Positions 1 through 5,808 of a DNA stretch of 7,901 nucleotides are shown one piece after another. How positions within the stretch are numbered: position 1 is the stretch's first letter; the number at the start of each line of letters is the position of its first letter. The notes beneath the pieces are model-generated. The model did no database searches, was not told the origin of the DNA, and saw nothing but the letters and a program-made list of their open reading frames with translations. This stretch comes from JABWCE01 sp964355045 (GTDB lineage Bacteria; Bacteroidota; Bacteroidia; NS11-12g; UBA9320): positions 1-7,901 of the forward strand of contig CAYHCM010000157.1 of assembly GCA_964355045.1 (NCBI GenBank). Direction: 5' to 3'. Made by a program: the position numbers and the translations under genes.

Positions 1-124
1 ATTTAAAAAATCCAATCCGGAAGCGTTTTTCTATTGGTATAAAGTTTATGAACTTTCTACACTTGTAATTTAAAAAGGCAAAGAAGTAATCAGAGTAAAA
101 GAAACAAGACGTCCAAATCCAAAA

Positions 125-203
125 TTTTAAGAACCAAGCCTATCGCTCCTCTTGAAATTTGGATTTTGGTTCGCCTTAGGCGGATGGAATTTGGTTCTTA
201 AAA
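125..203. repeat. 13-bp perfect inverted repeat with 53-bp spacer
   Basis: Bases 125-137 (TTTTAAGAACCAA) are the exact reverse complement of 191-203 (TTGGTTCTTAAAA). The spacer contains a small palindrome, CGCCTTAGGCG at 172-182. It could form a long-looped hairpin, act as a weak terminator for a gene ending upstream, or be the end of a small repeat element. Its function is unknown. Confidence 0.5.
151..192 (+). repeat. Interspersed palindromic repeat, copy 1
   Basis: This stretch starts with CTTGAAATTTGGA and ends with a unit at 171-192 built around TCGCCTTAGGCGGA followed by TGGAATTT. The same blocks, in the same order and orientation, occur at 6398-6447 inside the PKD-protein gene. That copy has one substitution and one extra base in the 22-base core, and a few more bases between the blocks. 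The agreement over two separated blocks suggests a dispersed repeat family rather than chance. Copy number elsewhere cannot be judged from this window. Confidence 0.45.
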
Positions 204-228
204 AAGTTTACCTTAGCTATCGTCCCGT

Positions 229-294
229 CCTAAATGTGCATAATACAAAAACCCGGAGCTATGCTATTAGCCGCATCAGGAGAAAAAAACCAAA
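229..294 (+). pseudogene. Remnant of a vsr 5' end (duplicate)
   Basis: In the frame CTA AAT GTG CAT this stretch reads LNVHNTKTRSYAISRIRRKK. The intact-looking vsr start 705 bp downstream reads ADVHDTKTRSFNMSQIKGKN. The two DNA stretches align without gaps from 235 and 940, with 25 of the first 26 bases identical, and then diverge steadily. There is no start codon in the right place, and homology fades after about codon 21, so this is a dead fragment. It shows that the vsr 5' end was duplicated, or that two vsr genes recombined, with the Bro-N and dinD fragments now lying between the copies. It is too short to say which copy is older. Confidence 0.75.
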
Positions 295-332
295 CCAGAA
301 CATCGCATGGATTAACTATAAATCAAATAACA

Positions 333-660
333 ATGAAAAAAAATTCCGACATTAAATTATTTGAAGACAAAAAAGTAGGAATACTTTGGGATGAAGAACT
401 TGAAAAATGGTATCTTTCCATTGTGGATGTTATTGAAATTTTAACCGGCACTGACAGACCAAGAAAATATTGGAGTGACCTTAAAGCTAAACTTCAGAAG
501 GAAGGAAGTCAACTGTCCGAAAAAATCGGACAGTTGAAAATGGCAGCTGAAGACGGTAAAATGCGAATGACCGATGTAGCTGACGCCGAACAACTTCAGA
601 TTAATACAATCTATTCCATCTCCCAAAGCCGAGCCATTTAAACTCTCGATGAACAACTAA
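333..660 (+). pseudogene. Bro-N domain protein fragment (frameshifted)
   Basis: From ATG 333 the frame encodes a 102-residue product ending at TAA 639-641. It has a classic Bro-N (phage antirepressor/DinD-type DNA-binding) domain: WYLSIVDVIEILT, RPRKYWSDLKAKL, then GSQLSEKIGQLKM and DGKMRMTDVADAEQL. The family continues after this point with L-(F)-R-x-I-Q-S-I-P-S-P-K-A-E-P-F-K-L. Exactly that text appears in the next frame at 601-645 (LIQSIPSPKAEPFKL) and stops at TAA 658-660. Restoring two bases near 596 (CTT TTC AGA TTA) would rejoin the frames, so a 2-nt deletion is the likely lesion. The family's C-terminal half is absent. Such proteins are common in prophages and mobile islands, where they are thought to act as antirepressors or DNA-binding regulators. 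The 333 start is preferred because the upstream in-frame codons belong to vsr-remnant sequence. Confidence 0.8.
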
Positions 661-901
661 AATATCAGAAAATGAAAAAGAACTAATCACTGAACTCTTT
701 CAAAAATTTGAACAGGTATGTTATATCTACAACGATATAGAATGCTGGAGTGCAAGAGAGTTGCAAACCATACTCGGATACTCTAAATGGGAAAATTTTG
801 AAAAAGTAATTGCAAAGGCAAAGGACTCCTGCAAGAATGCCGGGGAAGAAATGGTTTATCATTTTCCTGACGTCAGGAAAACGATACCCATGCCCATATA
901 A
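653..901 (+). pseudogene. dinD: DinD-like protein, N-terminal fragment
   Basis: The frame that opens after TGA 650-652 and ends at TAA 899-901 encodes the start of a DNA-damage-inducible protein D homologue. Recognisable blocks are ITELFQKFEQ, IECWSARELQTILGYSKWEN, and FEKVIAKAKDSCKNAGEE followed by HFPDVRK. The family is usually near 270-290 residues, and only about 80 are here, with the protein breaking off after the HF-DV-K segment. There is no in-frame ATG at the start. An ATG at 649 lies just upstream but in the wrong frame (it meets TAA after three codons), so the start also looks frameshifted. The fragment follows the Bro-N fragment directly, as if two related genes had recombined. DinD in Escherichia coli is LexA-controlled and inhibits RecA strand exchange. 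No function is expected for this remnant. Confidence 0.75.
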
Positions 902-931
902 TCTAAAAACAAAAAATAATAATTTACTGCC

Positions 932-1345
932 ATGGCAGATGTGCATGATACAAAAACCCGGAGCTTTAATATGAGCCAAATCAAAGGCAAGAACACCAAG
1001 CCCGAACTATTGGTAAGGAAATTTCTTTTTGCCCATGGATACCGATACCGGCTGCACGATAAAAAACTACCCGGAAAACCGGATATTGTATTGCCAAAAT
1101 ATAAAACCGTCATTTTTGTTAACGGCTGTTTTTGGCACGGGCATCAGGATTGTAAATATTATGTGATCCCTGAAACAAGGACGGAATGGTGGAAAGAAAA
1201 AATTAAAAAAAACAGATTGAATGACATTGCCAAACAAACTAAACTTGCAGAGATGAATTATTAAGTGATTGTGGTTTGGGAAAGAGAAATAAAGAACAGA
1301 AATATTTATACCAGTTTCATCAAAAGAAGTAAAATCTATTTTTAA
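932..1345 (+). pseudogene. vsr: Vsr-type mismatch endonuclease, nonsense-disrupted
   Basis: Vsr nicks DNA 5' of T:G mismatches that arise when 5-methylcytosine deaminates, starting very-short-patch repair, and usually accompanies a C5-cytosine methyltransferase. From ATG 932 the product has the family's residues in register with the E. coli enzyme: TKTRSFNMSQIKGKNTKPE with E25, then GKPDIV with catalytic D51, and VNGCFWHGH with C66, H69 and H71, followed by C74. PETRTEWW follows. A TAA at 1262-1264 ends translation after 110 residues. Beyond it the same frame continues with VIVVWEREIKNRN, the expected family C-terminus, and stops at TAA 1343-1345, giving the usual length of about 137 codons. 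The stop replaces one residue (AAA to TAA would suffice). The position of the last zinc cysteine (VWEC in the family) is Arg here, a second sign of decay. The ancestral stop is 5 bp before the McrB-like gene, so vsr headed this operon. Confidence 0.9.
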
Positions 1346-1350
1346 AAGTC

Positions 1351-2781
1351 ATGGCTAATAAAATTGAATTAAAGGAGTCTCAAACAAATTTCAGAGAATA
1401 TTTAGCTGAAAGAATTGAATTGAATAGTGTCAATAGCTATTTTGGATACATACGAAAAATCAATGAAATTCTAAATAATTCCAAAATAACCTCAAAGAAA
1501 CTGCTAGAAATAACTGACATTAATGAATTGGATTCTGTAATCCAAGTCCTAGATTTAAATGACGAATACAAGGAATACAATATTAAATGGAAAAATGGTT
1601 TGTCTGCTCCTCTAAATCATTACAGAAAATTTATCAATGGTGTGAGTACACTACAAACTAATTCAATTGAAGATTTTAAACATAAAAATTTCTATGATGA
1701 TGCATTAGAGGCAGGTTATTTCATAAACGAAAAACTAAACACCCGTTTTATTTCTTCTCTCCTCACCAAACCCTTTGTAATTCTCACCGGGCTTTCCGGT
1801 TCAGGCAAAACAAAACTTGCACAGGCTTTTGCAATGTGGATTTGTGATGATGAAAATCAGTATTGCATTGTGCCTGTTGGTGCTGACTGGACAAACAGAG
1901 AACCATTACTTGGTTTTCCCAATGCTTTGCAAAGCGGAGAATATGTGAAGCCGGATAACAGAGTTTTAGATTTGATAATTGAAGCACAAGCCAATTCCGC
2001 TAAACCTTATTTTCTGATACTTGATGAAATGAATCTTAGTCATGTTGAAAGATACTTTGCTGACTTTTTAAGTGTAATGGAAACCAAAAGTAAAATATCA
2101 TTGCATTCAGGAGCCGAAGACTGGAATGAGGTTCCTACTGAAATTGGATTTCCAAAAAACCTGTTCATTATTGGAACTGTGAATATTGATGAAACTACTT
2201 ACATGTTTAGTCCCAAAGTGCTTGACAGGGCTAATGTAATTGAGTTTAGAGTTAATGCAAATGAAATGACGACCTATTTAAATAGTAACTCTTCTATTAA
2301 GTTGGAAAAACTGGAAGGCTTGGGAGCAAATATGGCTAATAGTTTTGTTGAAATAGCAATGGATGATAGCCTTGAAGCAAAAGATAAAGAAGAATTGAAC
2401 CAGGCATTAATGAGTTTCTTTTCTGAACTGAAAAAAACAGGAGCAGAGTTTGGTTATCGTAGTGCCTCCGAAATAAAAAGATTTGCAGCTGTGGTAAATA
2501 AAATTGAAACAACATGGAGCATAACTGATATTATTGATGCGGCTATTATGCAAAAACTATTGCCCAAGGTTCATGGTTCAAGGAGAAAACTCGAGCCTGT
2601 TTTGAAAACACTTGGAGCTCTTTGTTTGCAGGAAGGACAGAATATTGATGATTATTTACTAAAGCAGGGAATGGATTTTTCGGATGCTACTAAATATAAA
2701 TATCCCGTTTCGCTGGAAAAAATACTTCGAATGCATGAGAATCTTATAAGCAATGGATTTACCAGCTATGCCGAGGCATAA
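1351..2781 (+). CDS. McrB-like AAA+ NTPase (restriction motor subunit)
   Basis: This 476-residue AAA+ protein is the probable motor of a McrBC/LlaJI-type restriction complex, a ring NTPase that translocates DNA and activates its nuclease partner. The core starts near residue 140. Walker A is GLSGSGKT (147-154, K153). VGADWTNREPLLGFPNAL (about 176-193) is a typical McrB-family block. Walker B is YFLILDEMN (220-228, D225/E226). The McrB signature region is GTVNIDE (275-281), followed by FSPKVLDRAN, whose R293 may be the arginine finger. FGYRSASEI (about 367-375) begins the C-terminal helical lid. The canonical MNxxDRS is only partly kept (VNIDETT), so GTP versus ATP preference cannot be inferred. 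Residues 1-115 form a separate, probably helical N-terminal domain ending in SAPLNHYRKF, likely for DNA recognition. No EVE or other known methyl-base reader is recognisable. ATG 1351 lies just after the vsr remnant with no clear Shine-Dalgarno, as is usual in Bacteroidota. The stop is 5 bp before the nuclease gene. Confidence 0.9.
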   Translation: MANKIELKESQTNFREYLAERIELNSVNSYFGYIRKINEILNNSKITSKKLLEITDINELDSVIQVLDLNDEYKEYNIKWKNGLSAPLNHYRKFINGVSTLQTNSIEDFKHKNFYDDALEAGYFINEKLNTRFISSLLTKPFVILTGLSGSGKTKLAQAFAMWICDDENQYCIVPVGADWTNREPLLGFPNALQSGEYVKPDNRVLDLIIEAQANSAKPYFLILDEMNLSHVERYFADFLSVMETKSKISLHSGAEDWNEVPTEIGFPKNLFIIGTVNIDETTYMFSPKVLDRANVIEFRVNANEMTTYLNSNSSIKLEKLEGLGANMANSFVEIAMDDSLEAKDKEELNQALMSFFSELKKTGAEFGYRSASEIKRFAAVVNKIETTWSITDIIDAAIMQKLLPKVHGSRRKLEPVLKTLGALCLQEGQNIDDYLLKQGMDFSDATKYKYPVSLEKILRMHENLISNGFTSYAEA

Positions 2782-2786
2782 ATTTA

Positions 2787-5042
2787 ATGGCCGAAAATAA
2801 AATAGTTATACCCCTTAATTTGTCCGGTAGAAAGATTCAATTAGAACTTTTTGCCGAAAACAATGGTGAAACACTATTTGAAGTATTGGATGCTTTAGAA
2901 AATGGTGAAGCTCCCTATCAGATTAAAGAAGGTAATTACTATGAGTATAAAATTACAGATGGTTTCAGTCTCCAAACTTCCGAAATTGTAAGCAAATCAA
3001 AAGTTAATAAATCATCAGGCCGCATTTCACCCAATATTTATGTTGGAACTTTAAACATTGATGTTTTAAACATTGATGAAAAAAAATGCGGGGAAGTAAA
3101 ACTGGAAGTGCAGTCTGTAAAAACAACTTACAGGAATGATTACCGGCACATGCTCGAGGAAATTACCGAAAAGTGCACTGATTTATTATTGCAACACAGT
3201 TCACCAGCATCACAATATTTTGAAATTGATTTTAATGCTGGGGCAAATACCCTTTATCAAAGGTTTGCTTTTATTAAGTCCATATTAGATTCAACAGAGT
3301 TTGATGATTCCGTCCACAAAATTATTTCAGCCCCAGTAACCAAATGGAAAGATAGTGAAGTTATAAAAGACATCAGAGGTGTAAAAAAGTTTAATAATTC
3401 TGCAATAAGACAGTTAACAAGTGCCAGTAACAGAATTGAATTACCTAACGGACACCCTCTTAAAAGACGTATTCATTCAATACCATCTAAAATCAAAATC
3501 AACAATAAAACTGAAACAGTTGACACGCCTGAAAATAGATTTGTAAAACATGCATTGGTTTCTTTTCAATCTTTTTGTGGCGACTTCAAAATGAAATTGA
3601 ACGATAACAGCCGCATTAAGAATGAAGCCACTTTATTAGAAGATAAATTGGAACAGTTTTTAAGCCATTCAGTATTCAAGGAAATTTCAACTCCAACAAC
3701 ATTGCCTTTAAATAGTCCGATACTGCAACGTAAAGAAGGGTACAGGGAGATTCTAAGAGTTTGGCTAATGTTTGACCTTGCCGCAAAACTGGTATGGCAT
3801 GGGGGTGATGATATATATAGTGGAAATAAAAGAGATGTTGCTGTATTATATGAATACTGGCTGTTTTTTAAATTACTGGATATAATTAAAGAAGTTTTTA
3901 AAATAGAGCCAAGAAGTATTCAGGAATTAATAAAAGAAACCAAAGATGGATTAGGTTTACAATTGAAACAAGGTAAGTTTTTGCCAATTGAAGGAGTTTA
4001 TAATACGGAAAAGAGAAAACTAAGAATAGAGTTTAGTTATAATAAAACCTTTAGTGGCGGAAAGGAATATCCCCATGGTGGCAGCTGGACAAGAAATTTA
4101 AGACCTGATTATACTTTAAGTTTTTGGCCTTTTGGTATTGAACAAGAGCAGGCTGAAAAGGAAGAATTAATTGTTCATATACATTTTGATGCAAAGTATA
4201 AAATTGAAAACCTTCAAACCATTTTCGGCAAGGACGAAAATCTAGATGAGGAAAAAGAAGAGCAAAAAAAGGGTACATACAAAAGAGCAGATATTTTAAA
4301 AATGCATACCTATCGTGATGCCATAAGAAGGACGGGCGGTGCTTATGTTTTGTATCCGGGTAATGAGTCCGACAGCAAACATGGGTTTCACGAATTGCTT
4401 CCAGGATTGGGGGCATTTGCAATCAGACCTTCAAGATCAAATGATGGATCTGAAGAACTAAAAATATTTTTGAAGGAAATCCTTACACACTTTATGAACA
4501 GGGCATCCCAGCGCGAGAAAATTTCTTTAAAAACATATGAAACATATAAAGATAAAATAAGTAATGAAGTTAATGAATCATTACCCGAGGCCTATGGAAT
4601 TAATAGGAATTTATTACCGGATGAAACATTTGTATTAATTGCGTTTTATAAAGACGAAGAACATTTGAGATGGATAATGAAGCATCAATTTTATAATGCA
4701 AGAACTGGCACAACAAGAGGTTCGCTCAGATTGAGCCCAAAAGAAACAGGAGCAAAATATATTTTACTACATACTGCAGGTGAAACAAAAACGAATCGTA
4801 TTATAAAAATAAAAGAAATAGGACCAAGAATTTTTTCCAAACAGAATATGATTGATTTAAAGTATCCAAACCCAGAACCAACAAACTATTATTTGGTCTA
4901 TGATATTGAAGACAATGTTGAGGAAGAGTTAAAAAATCATGTGTGGGACATAACCAAATTGGATGCCTTTAAAACCAAACAGGGTTCTGGAATTCCATTT
5001 ACAACGTCTCTCACTAACCTCATGAAAGTCATAGATAAATAA
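2787..5042 (+). CDS. McrC-like DUF2357 / PD-(D/E)XK nuclease subunit
   Basis: This 751-residue protein is the likely nuclease partner of the preceding AAA+ protein. Residues 1 to about 300 form the N-terminal part typical of DUF2357 proteins, including ETVDTPENRFVKHAL (243-257). GYREILRVWLMF (318-329) and VAVLYEYWLFFKLLDII (351-367) are characteristic helices leading into the PDDEXK_7-type nuclease. The catalytic motif is RPDYTL (D441) with HFDAKYK (D468-A-K470), followed by YKRADILKMHTYRDAIRR (498-515) and GAYVLYPG. All core acidic residues and the lysine are present, so the enzyme looks active. A further domain of about 140 residues follows (about 610-751, with KYILLHTAGETKTNRI and GPRIFSKQ), possibly a PUA/EVE-like fold or an effector-specific DNA reader; this is inference. 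ATG 2787 is 5 bp after the upstream stop, so the pair is translationally linked. No methyltransferase is encoded alongside it. A LlaJI-type type II subunit is the main alternative to a type IV McrC role. Confidence 0.9.
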   Translation: MAENKIVIPLNLSGRKIQLELFAENNGETLFEVLDALENGEAPYQIKEGNYYEYKITDGFSLQTSEIVSKSKVNKSSGRISPNIYVGTLNIDVLNIDEKKCGEVKLEVQSVKTTYRNDYRHMLEEITEKCTDLLLQHSSPASQYFEIDFNAGANTLYQRFAFIKSILDSTEFDDSVHKIISAPVTKWKDSEVIKDIRGVKKFNNSAIRQLTSASNRIELPNGHPLKRRIHSIPSKIKINNKTETVDTPENRFVKHALVSFQSFCGDFKMKLNDNSRIKNEATLLEDKLEQFLSHSVFKEISTPTTLPLNSPILQRKEGYREILRVWLMFDLAAKLVWHGGDDIYSGNKRDVAVLYEYWLFFKLLDIIKEVFKIEPRSIQELIKETKDGLGLQLKQGKFLPIEGVYNTEKRKLRIEFSYNKTFSGGKEYPHGGSWTRNLRPDYTLSFWPFGIEQEQAEKEELIVHIHFDAKYKIENLQTIFGKDENLDEEKEEQKKGTYKRADILKMHTYRDAIRRTGGAYVLYPGNESDSKHGFHELLPGLGAFAIRPSRSNDGSEELKIFLKEILTHFMNRASQREKISLKTYETYKDKISNEVNESLPEAYGINRNLLPDETFVLIAFYKDEEHLRWIMKHQFYNARTGTTRGSLRLSPKETGAKYILLHTAGETKTNRIIKIKEIGPRIFSKQNMIDLKYPNPEPTNYYLVYDIEDNVEEELKNHVWDITKLDAFKTKQGSGIPFTTSLTNLMKVIDK

Positions 5043-5301
5043 ATAAACCTCTCCCAGCCTAACTCTTCATAGCAATTTATCTGTCTTTTCTAATCTCAAA
5101 CATTTGCCACTTTTATCCCTTTGCTGTCTTTTGTTTGAAATTGTTTTTTCAATGATACCACCAGGCCCCAGCCATGCTATTGCAATTGCTGATGGGACAA
5201 TCCTGTGGAGAAATTTTTACTTCAATTAATTATGATTTTCGAAGGAATTATTAACCCAACGTATCTTTAACCCAAATTAAGTTTTTGTATTTCAAAAAAA
5301 T
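5043..5301. other. Intergenic region after the McrBC-like pair
   Basis: No gene is convincing on either strand. A 25-codon open frame from ATG 5152 (MIPPGPSHAIAIADG) lies inside a structured element and is probably chance. The segment contains the possible hairpin at 5158-5208 and ends in the promoter of the small antitoxin-like gene. Confidence 0.5.
5158..5208 (+). terminator. Possible hairpin, candidate operon terminator
   Basis: The arms can pair as CCA-CAGG (5158-5160, 5162-5165) with CCTG-TGG (5202-5208). Inside these, CCC-CAGC (5166-5172) can pair with GCTG-GGG (5188-5191, 5194-5196) across small bulges. A run of five T's (5214-5218) follows. It lies about 115 bp after the nuclease stop, the bulges weaken it, and the T-run is not immediately adjacent. 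A terminator role is only plausible. Confidence 0.25.
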
Positions 5302-5309
5302 TATCTTTG
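5302..5309 (+). promoter_or_regulatory. Bacteroidota -7 promoter box
   Basis: TATCTTTG matches the Bacteroidota sigma-ABfr -7 consensus TAnnTTTG and sits 21 bp before ATG 5331. A TTTTTG at 5282-5287 could serve as the -33 element, but the 14-bp gap is shorter than usual. The box overlaps a TTG at 5307 that could be misread as a start codon, so it argues for the ATG 5331 start with a short leader. Confidence 0.6.
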
Positions 5310-5330
5310 CATCCAATAAATTTTAAAAGT

Positions 5331-5549
5331 ATGGAACTTACTATCAAAGTGGAAAATAAAAAAGTTTACGATTCACTTATACAGCTATTTCAATCGATAG
5401 GAATTACGATAGTTGAAAATACAAAACCATTTTCAAAAACCAATTACCAAAATCAGGATAACTCCAATTCACCGGTATATGGTCGGTTGATGGCAAAAAT
5501 TAAAACGTCTGAAGATTTTAATGAACCCATTTTTTTTGATTCGGTGTAA
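5331..5549 (+). CDS. Small antitoxin-like protein, orphan
   Basis: A 72-residue protein of uncertain function. It begins MELTIKVENKKVYDSLIQLF, a short strand-helix unit, then has a polar Asn/Gln/Ser-rich middle. It ends GRLMAKIKTSEDFNEPIFF, resembling the G-x-x-x-x-I-x-x-S-D/E-D-F-D/N-E-P tail of many small Bacteroidota type II antitoxins of the DUF2281 kind. The resemblance is from memory of the family pattern and is moderate. An upstream in-frame TTG (5307) would add eight residues but lies in the promoter box, so ATG 5331 is preferred. No toxin gene (PIN, RelE or similar) follows: the next 250 bp are repeats and then a convergent gene. If it is an antitoxin, it is an orphan or its partner was lost. 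It could also be a free-standing regulator. Confidence 0.55.
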   Translation: MELTIKVENKKVYDSLIQLFQSIGITIVENTKPFSKTNYQNQDNSNSPVYGRLMAKIKTSEDFNEPIFFDSV

Positions 5550-5559
5550 CCCCGAACAG

Positions 5560-5596
5560 GAATCAAAATCAATTAACATTGGTAAGCAGTTTTTTT
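5560..5596 (+). repeat. 37-bp direct repeat, copy A1
   Basis: Begins GAATCAAAATCAAT and ends in GGTAAGCAG plus seven T's. It is repeated 86 bp downstream at 5646-5682 with 2 mismatches in 37 positions. It starts 11 bp after the antitoxin-like gene's stop. Confidence 0.85.
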
Positions 5597-5617
5597 AAAT
5601 TTTCGGTTGATTCATGA

Positions 5618-5781
5618 GGACACGAATCAAGGCAACAGTGTCCACGAATCAAAATCAATAAACATTGGTAAGCCGTTTTTTTTACCCCTTCCCCTTCCAA
5701 TCTTTGCTCACTTCTTCCAACTCATTATACCATTCCTCTCCCATTTTTCTGATCAACGGTTCTCCGCCTTGATTCGTGTCC
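5618..5781. repeat. Segment bounded by 16-bp perfect inverted repeats
   Basis: GGACACGAATCAAGGC at 5618-5633 is the exact reverse complement of 5766-5781. The 164-bp segment encloses copy A2. The words ACACGAAT and CCACGAAT recur here (5620, 5643), a style of dispersed intergenic repeat seen in Bacteroidota. No transposase and no clear target-site duplication are visible, so a miniature element is only one possibility. Confidence 0.65.
5646..5682 (+). repeat. 37-bp direct repeat, copy A2
   Basis: Second copy of the 5560-5596 unit with two substitutions (at 5659 and 5674). It is followed by a pyrimidine-rich stretch (5675-5700). The T-run may help end transcription between the two convergent genes, but no strong stem precedes it. 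Confidence 0.85.
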
Positions 5782-5806
5782 CCACCAAACGAAATCATAA
5801 CTTTTT
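5777..5806. repeat. 30-bp direct repeat, distal copy (after the stop)
   Basis: Identical to 5820-5849 over 30 bases, at a 43-bp offset. It lies just past the stop codon of the minus-strand PKD protein. On the minus strand it re-encodes the gene's own C-terminal residues (KVMISFGGD) but in a different frame from the main gene. That frame continues DTNQGGEPLIRKMGEEW and so on to a TAA at 5682-5684. Confidence 0.9.
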
Positions 5807-5808
5807 TC

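Larger units (their letters stand above)
1..228. other. Non-coding or unrecognised left flank
   Basis: No gene is convincing here. A frame is open from the left edge (codons from base 2) to a TAA at 71-73. It would encode a 23-residue C-terminal tail ending YELSTLVI, which could be the end of an upstream gene, but an open run this short is expected by chance in AT-rich DNA. The rest holds an inverted repeat (125-137 with 191-203) and a palindromic repeat unit (151-192), both listed separately. The open frame at 152-355 crosses the repeat and the vsr remnant and is not a gene. Confidence 0.4.

Noticed and set aside
234..332. Upstream extension of the Bro-N reading frame from ATG 234
   Set aside because: These codons run antiparallel to no known domain and overlap the vsr remnant in another frame. 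The Bro-N homology starts only after ATG 333.
4051..4422. Minus-strand 123-codon open frame opposite the nuclease domain
   Set aside because: It is antisense to the PD-(D/E)XK core and has a His/Pro/Phe-rich translation without a motif.
5152..5229. 25-codon open frame MIPPGPSHAIAIADG and so on
   Set aside because: It is short, overlaps a bulged hairpin and has no family resemblance.
5307..5330. TTG start for the small antitoxin-like gene
   Set aside because: The TTG is the last part of a TAnnTTTG promoter box, so it would lie upstream of the transcript start. ATG 5331 fits better.
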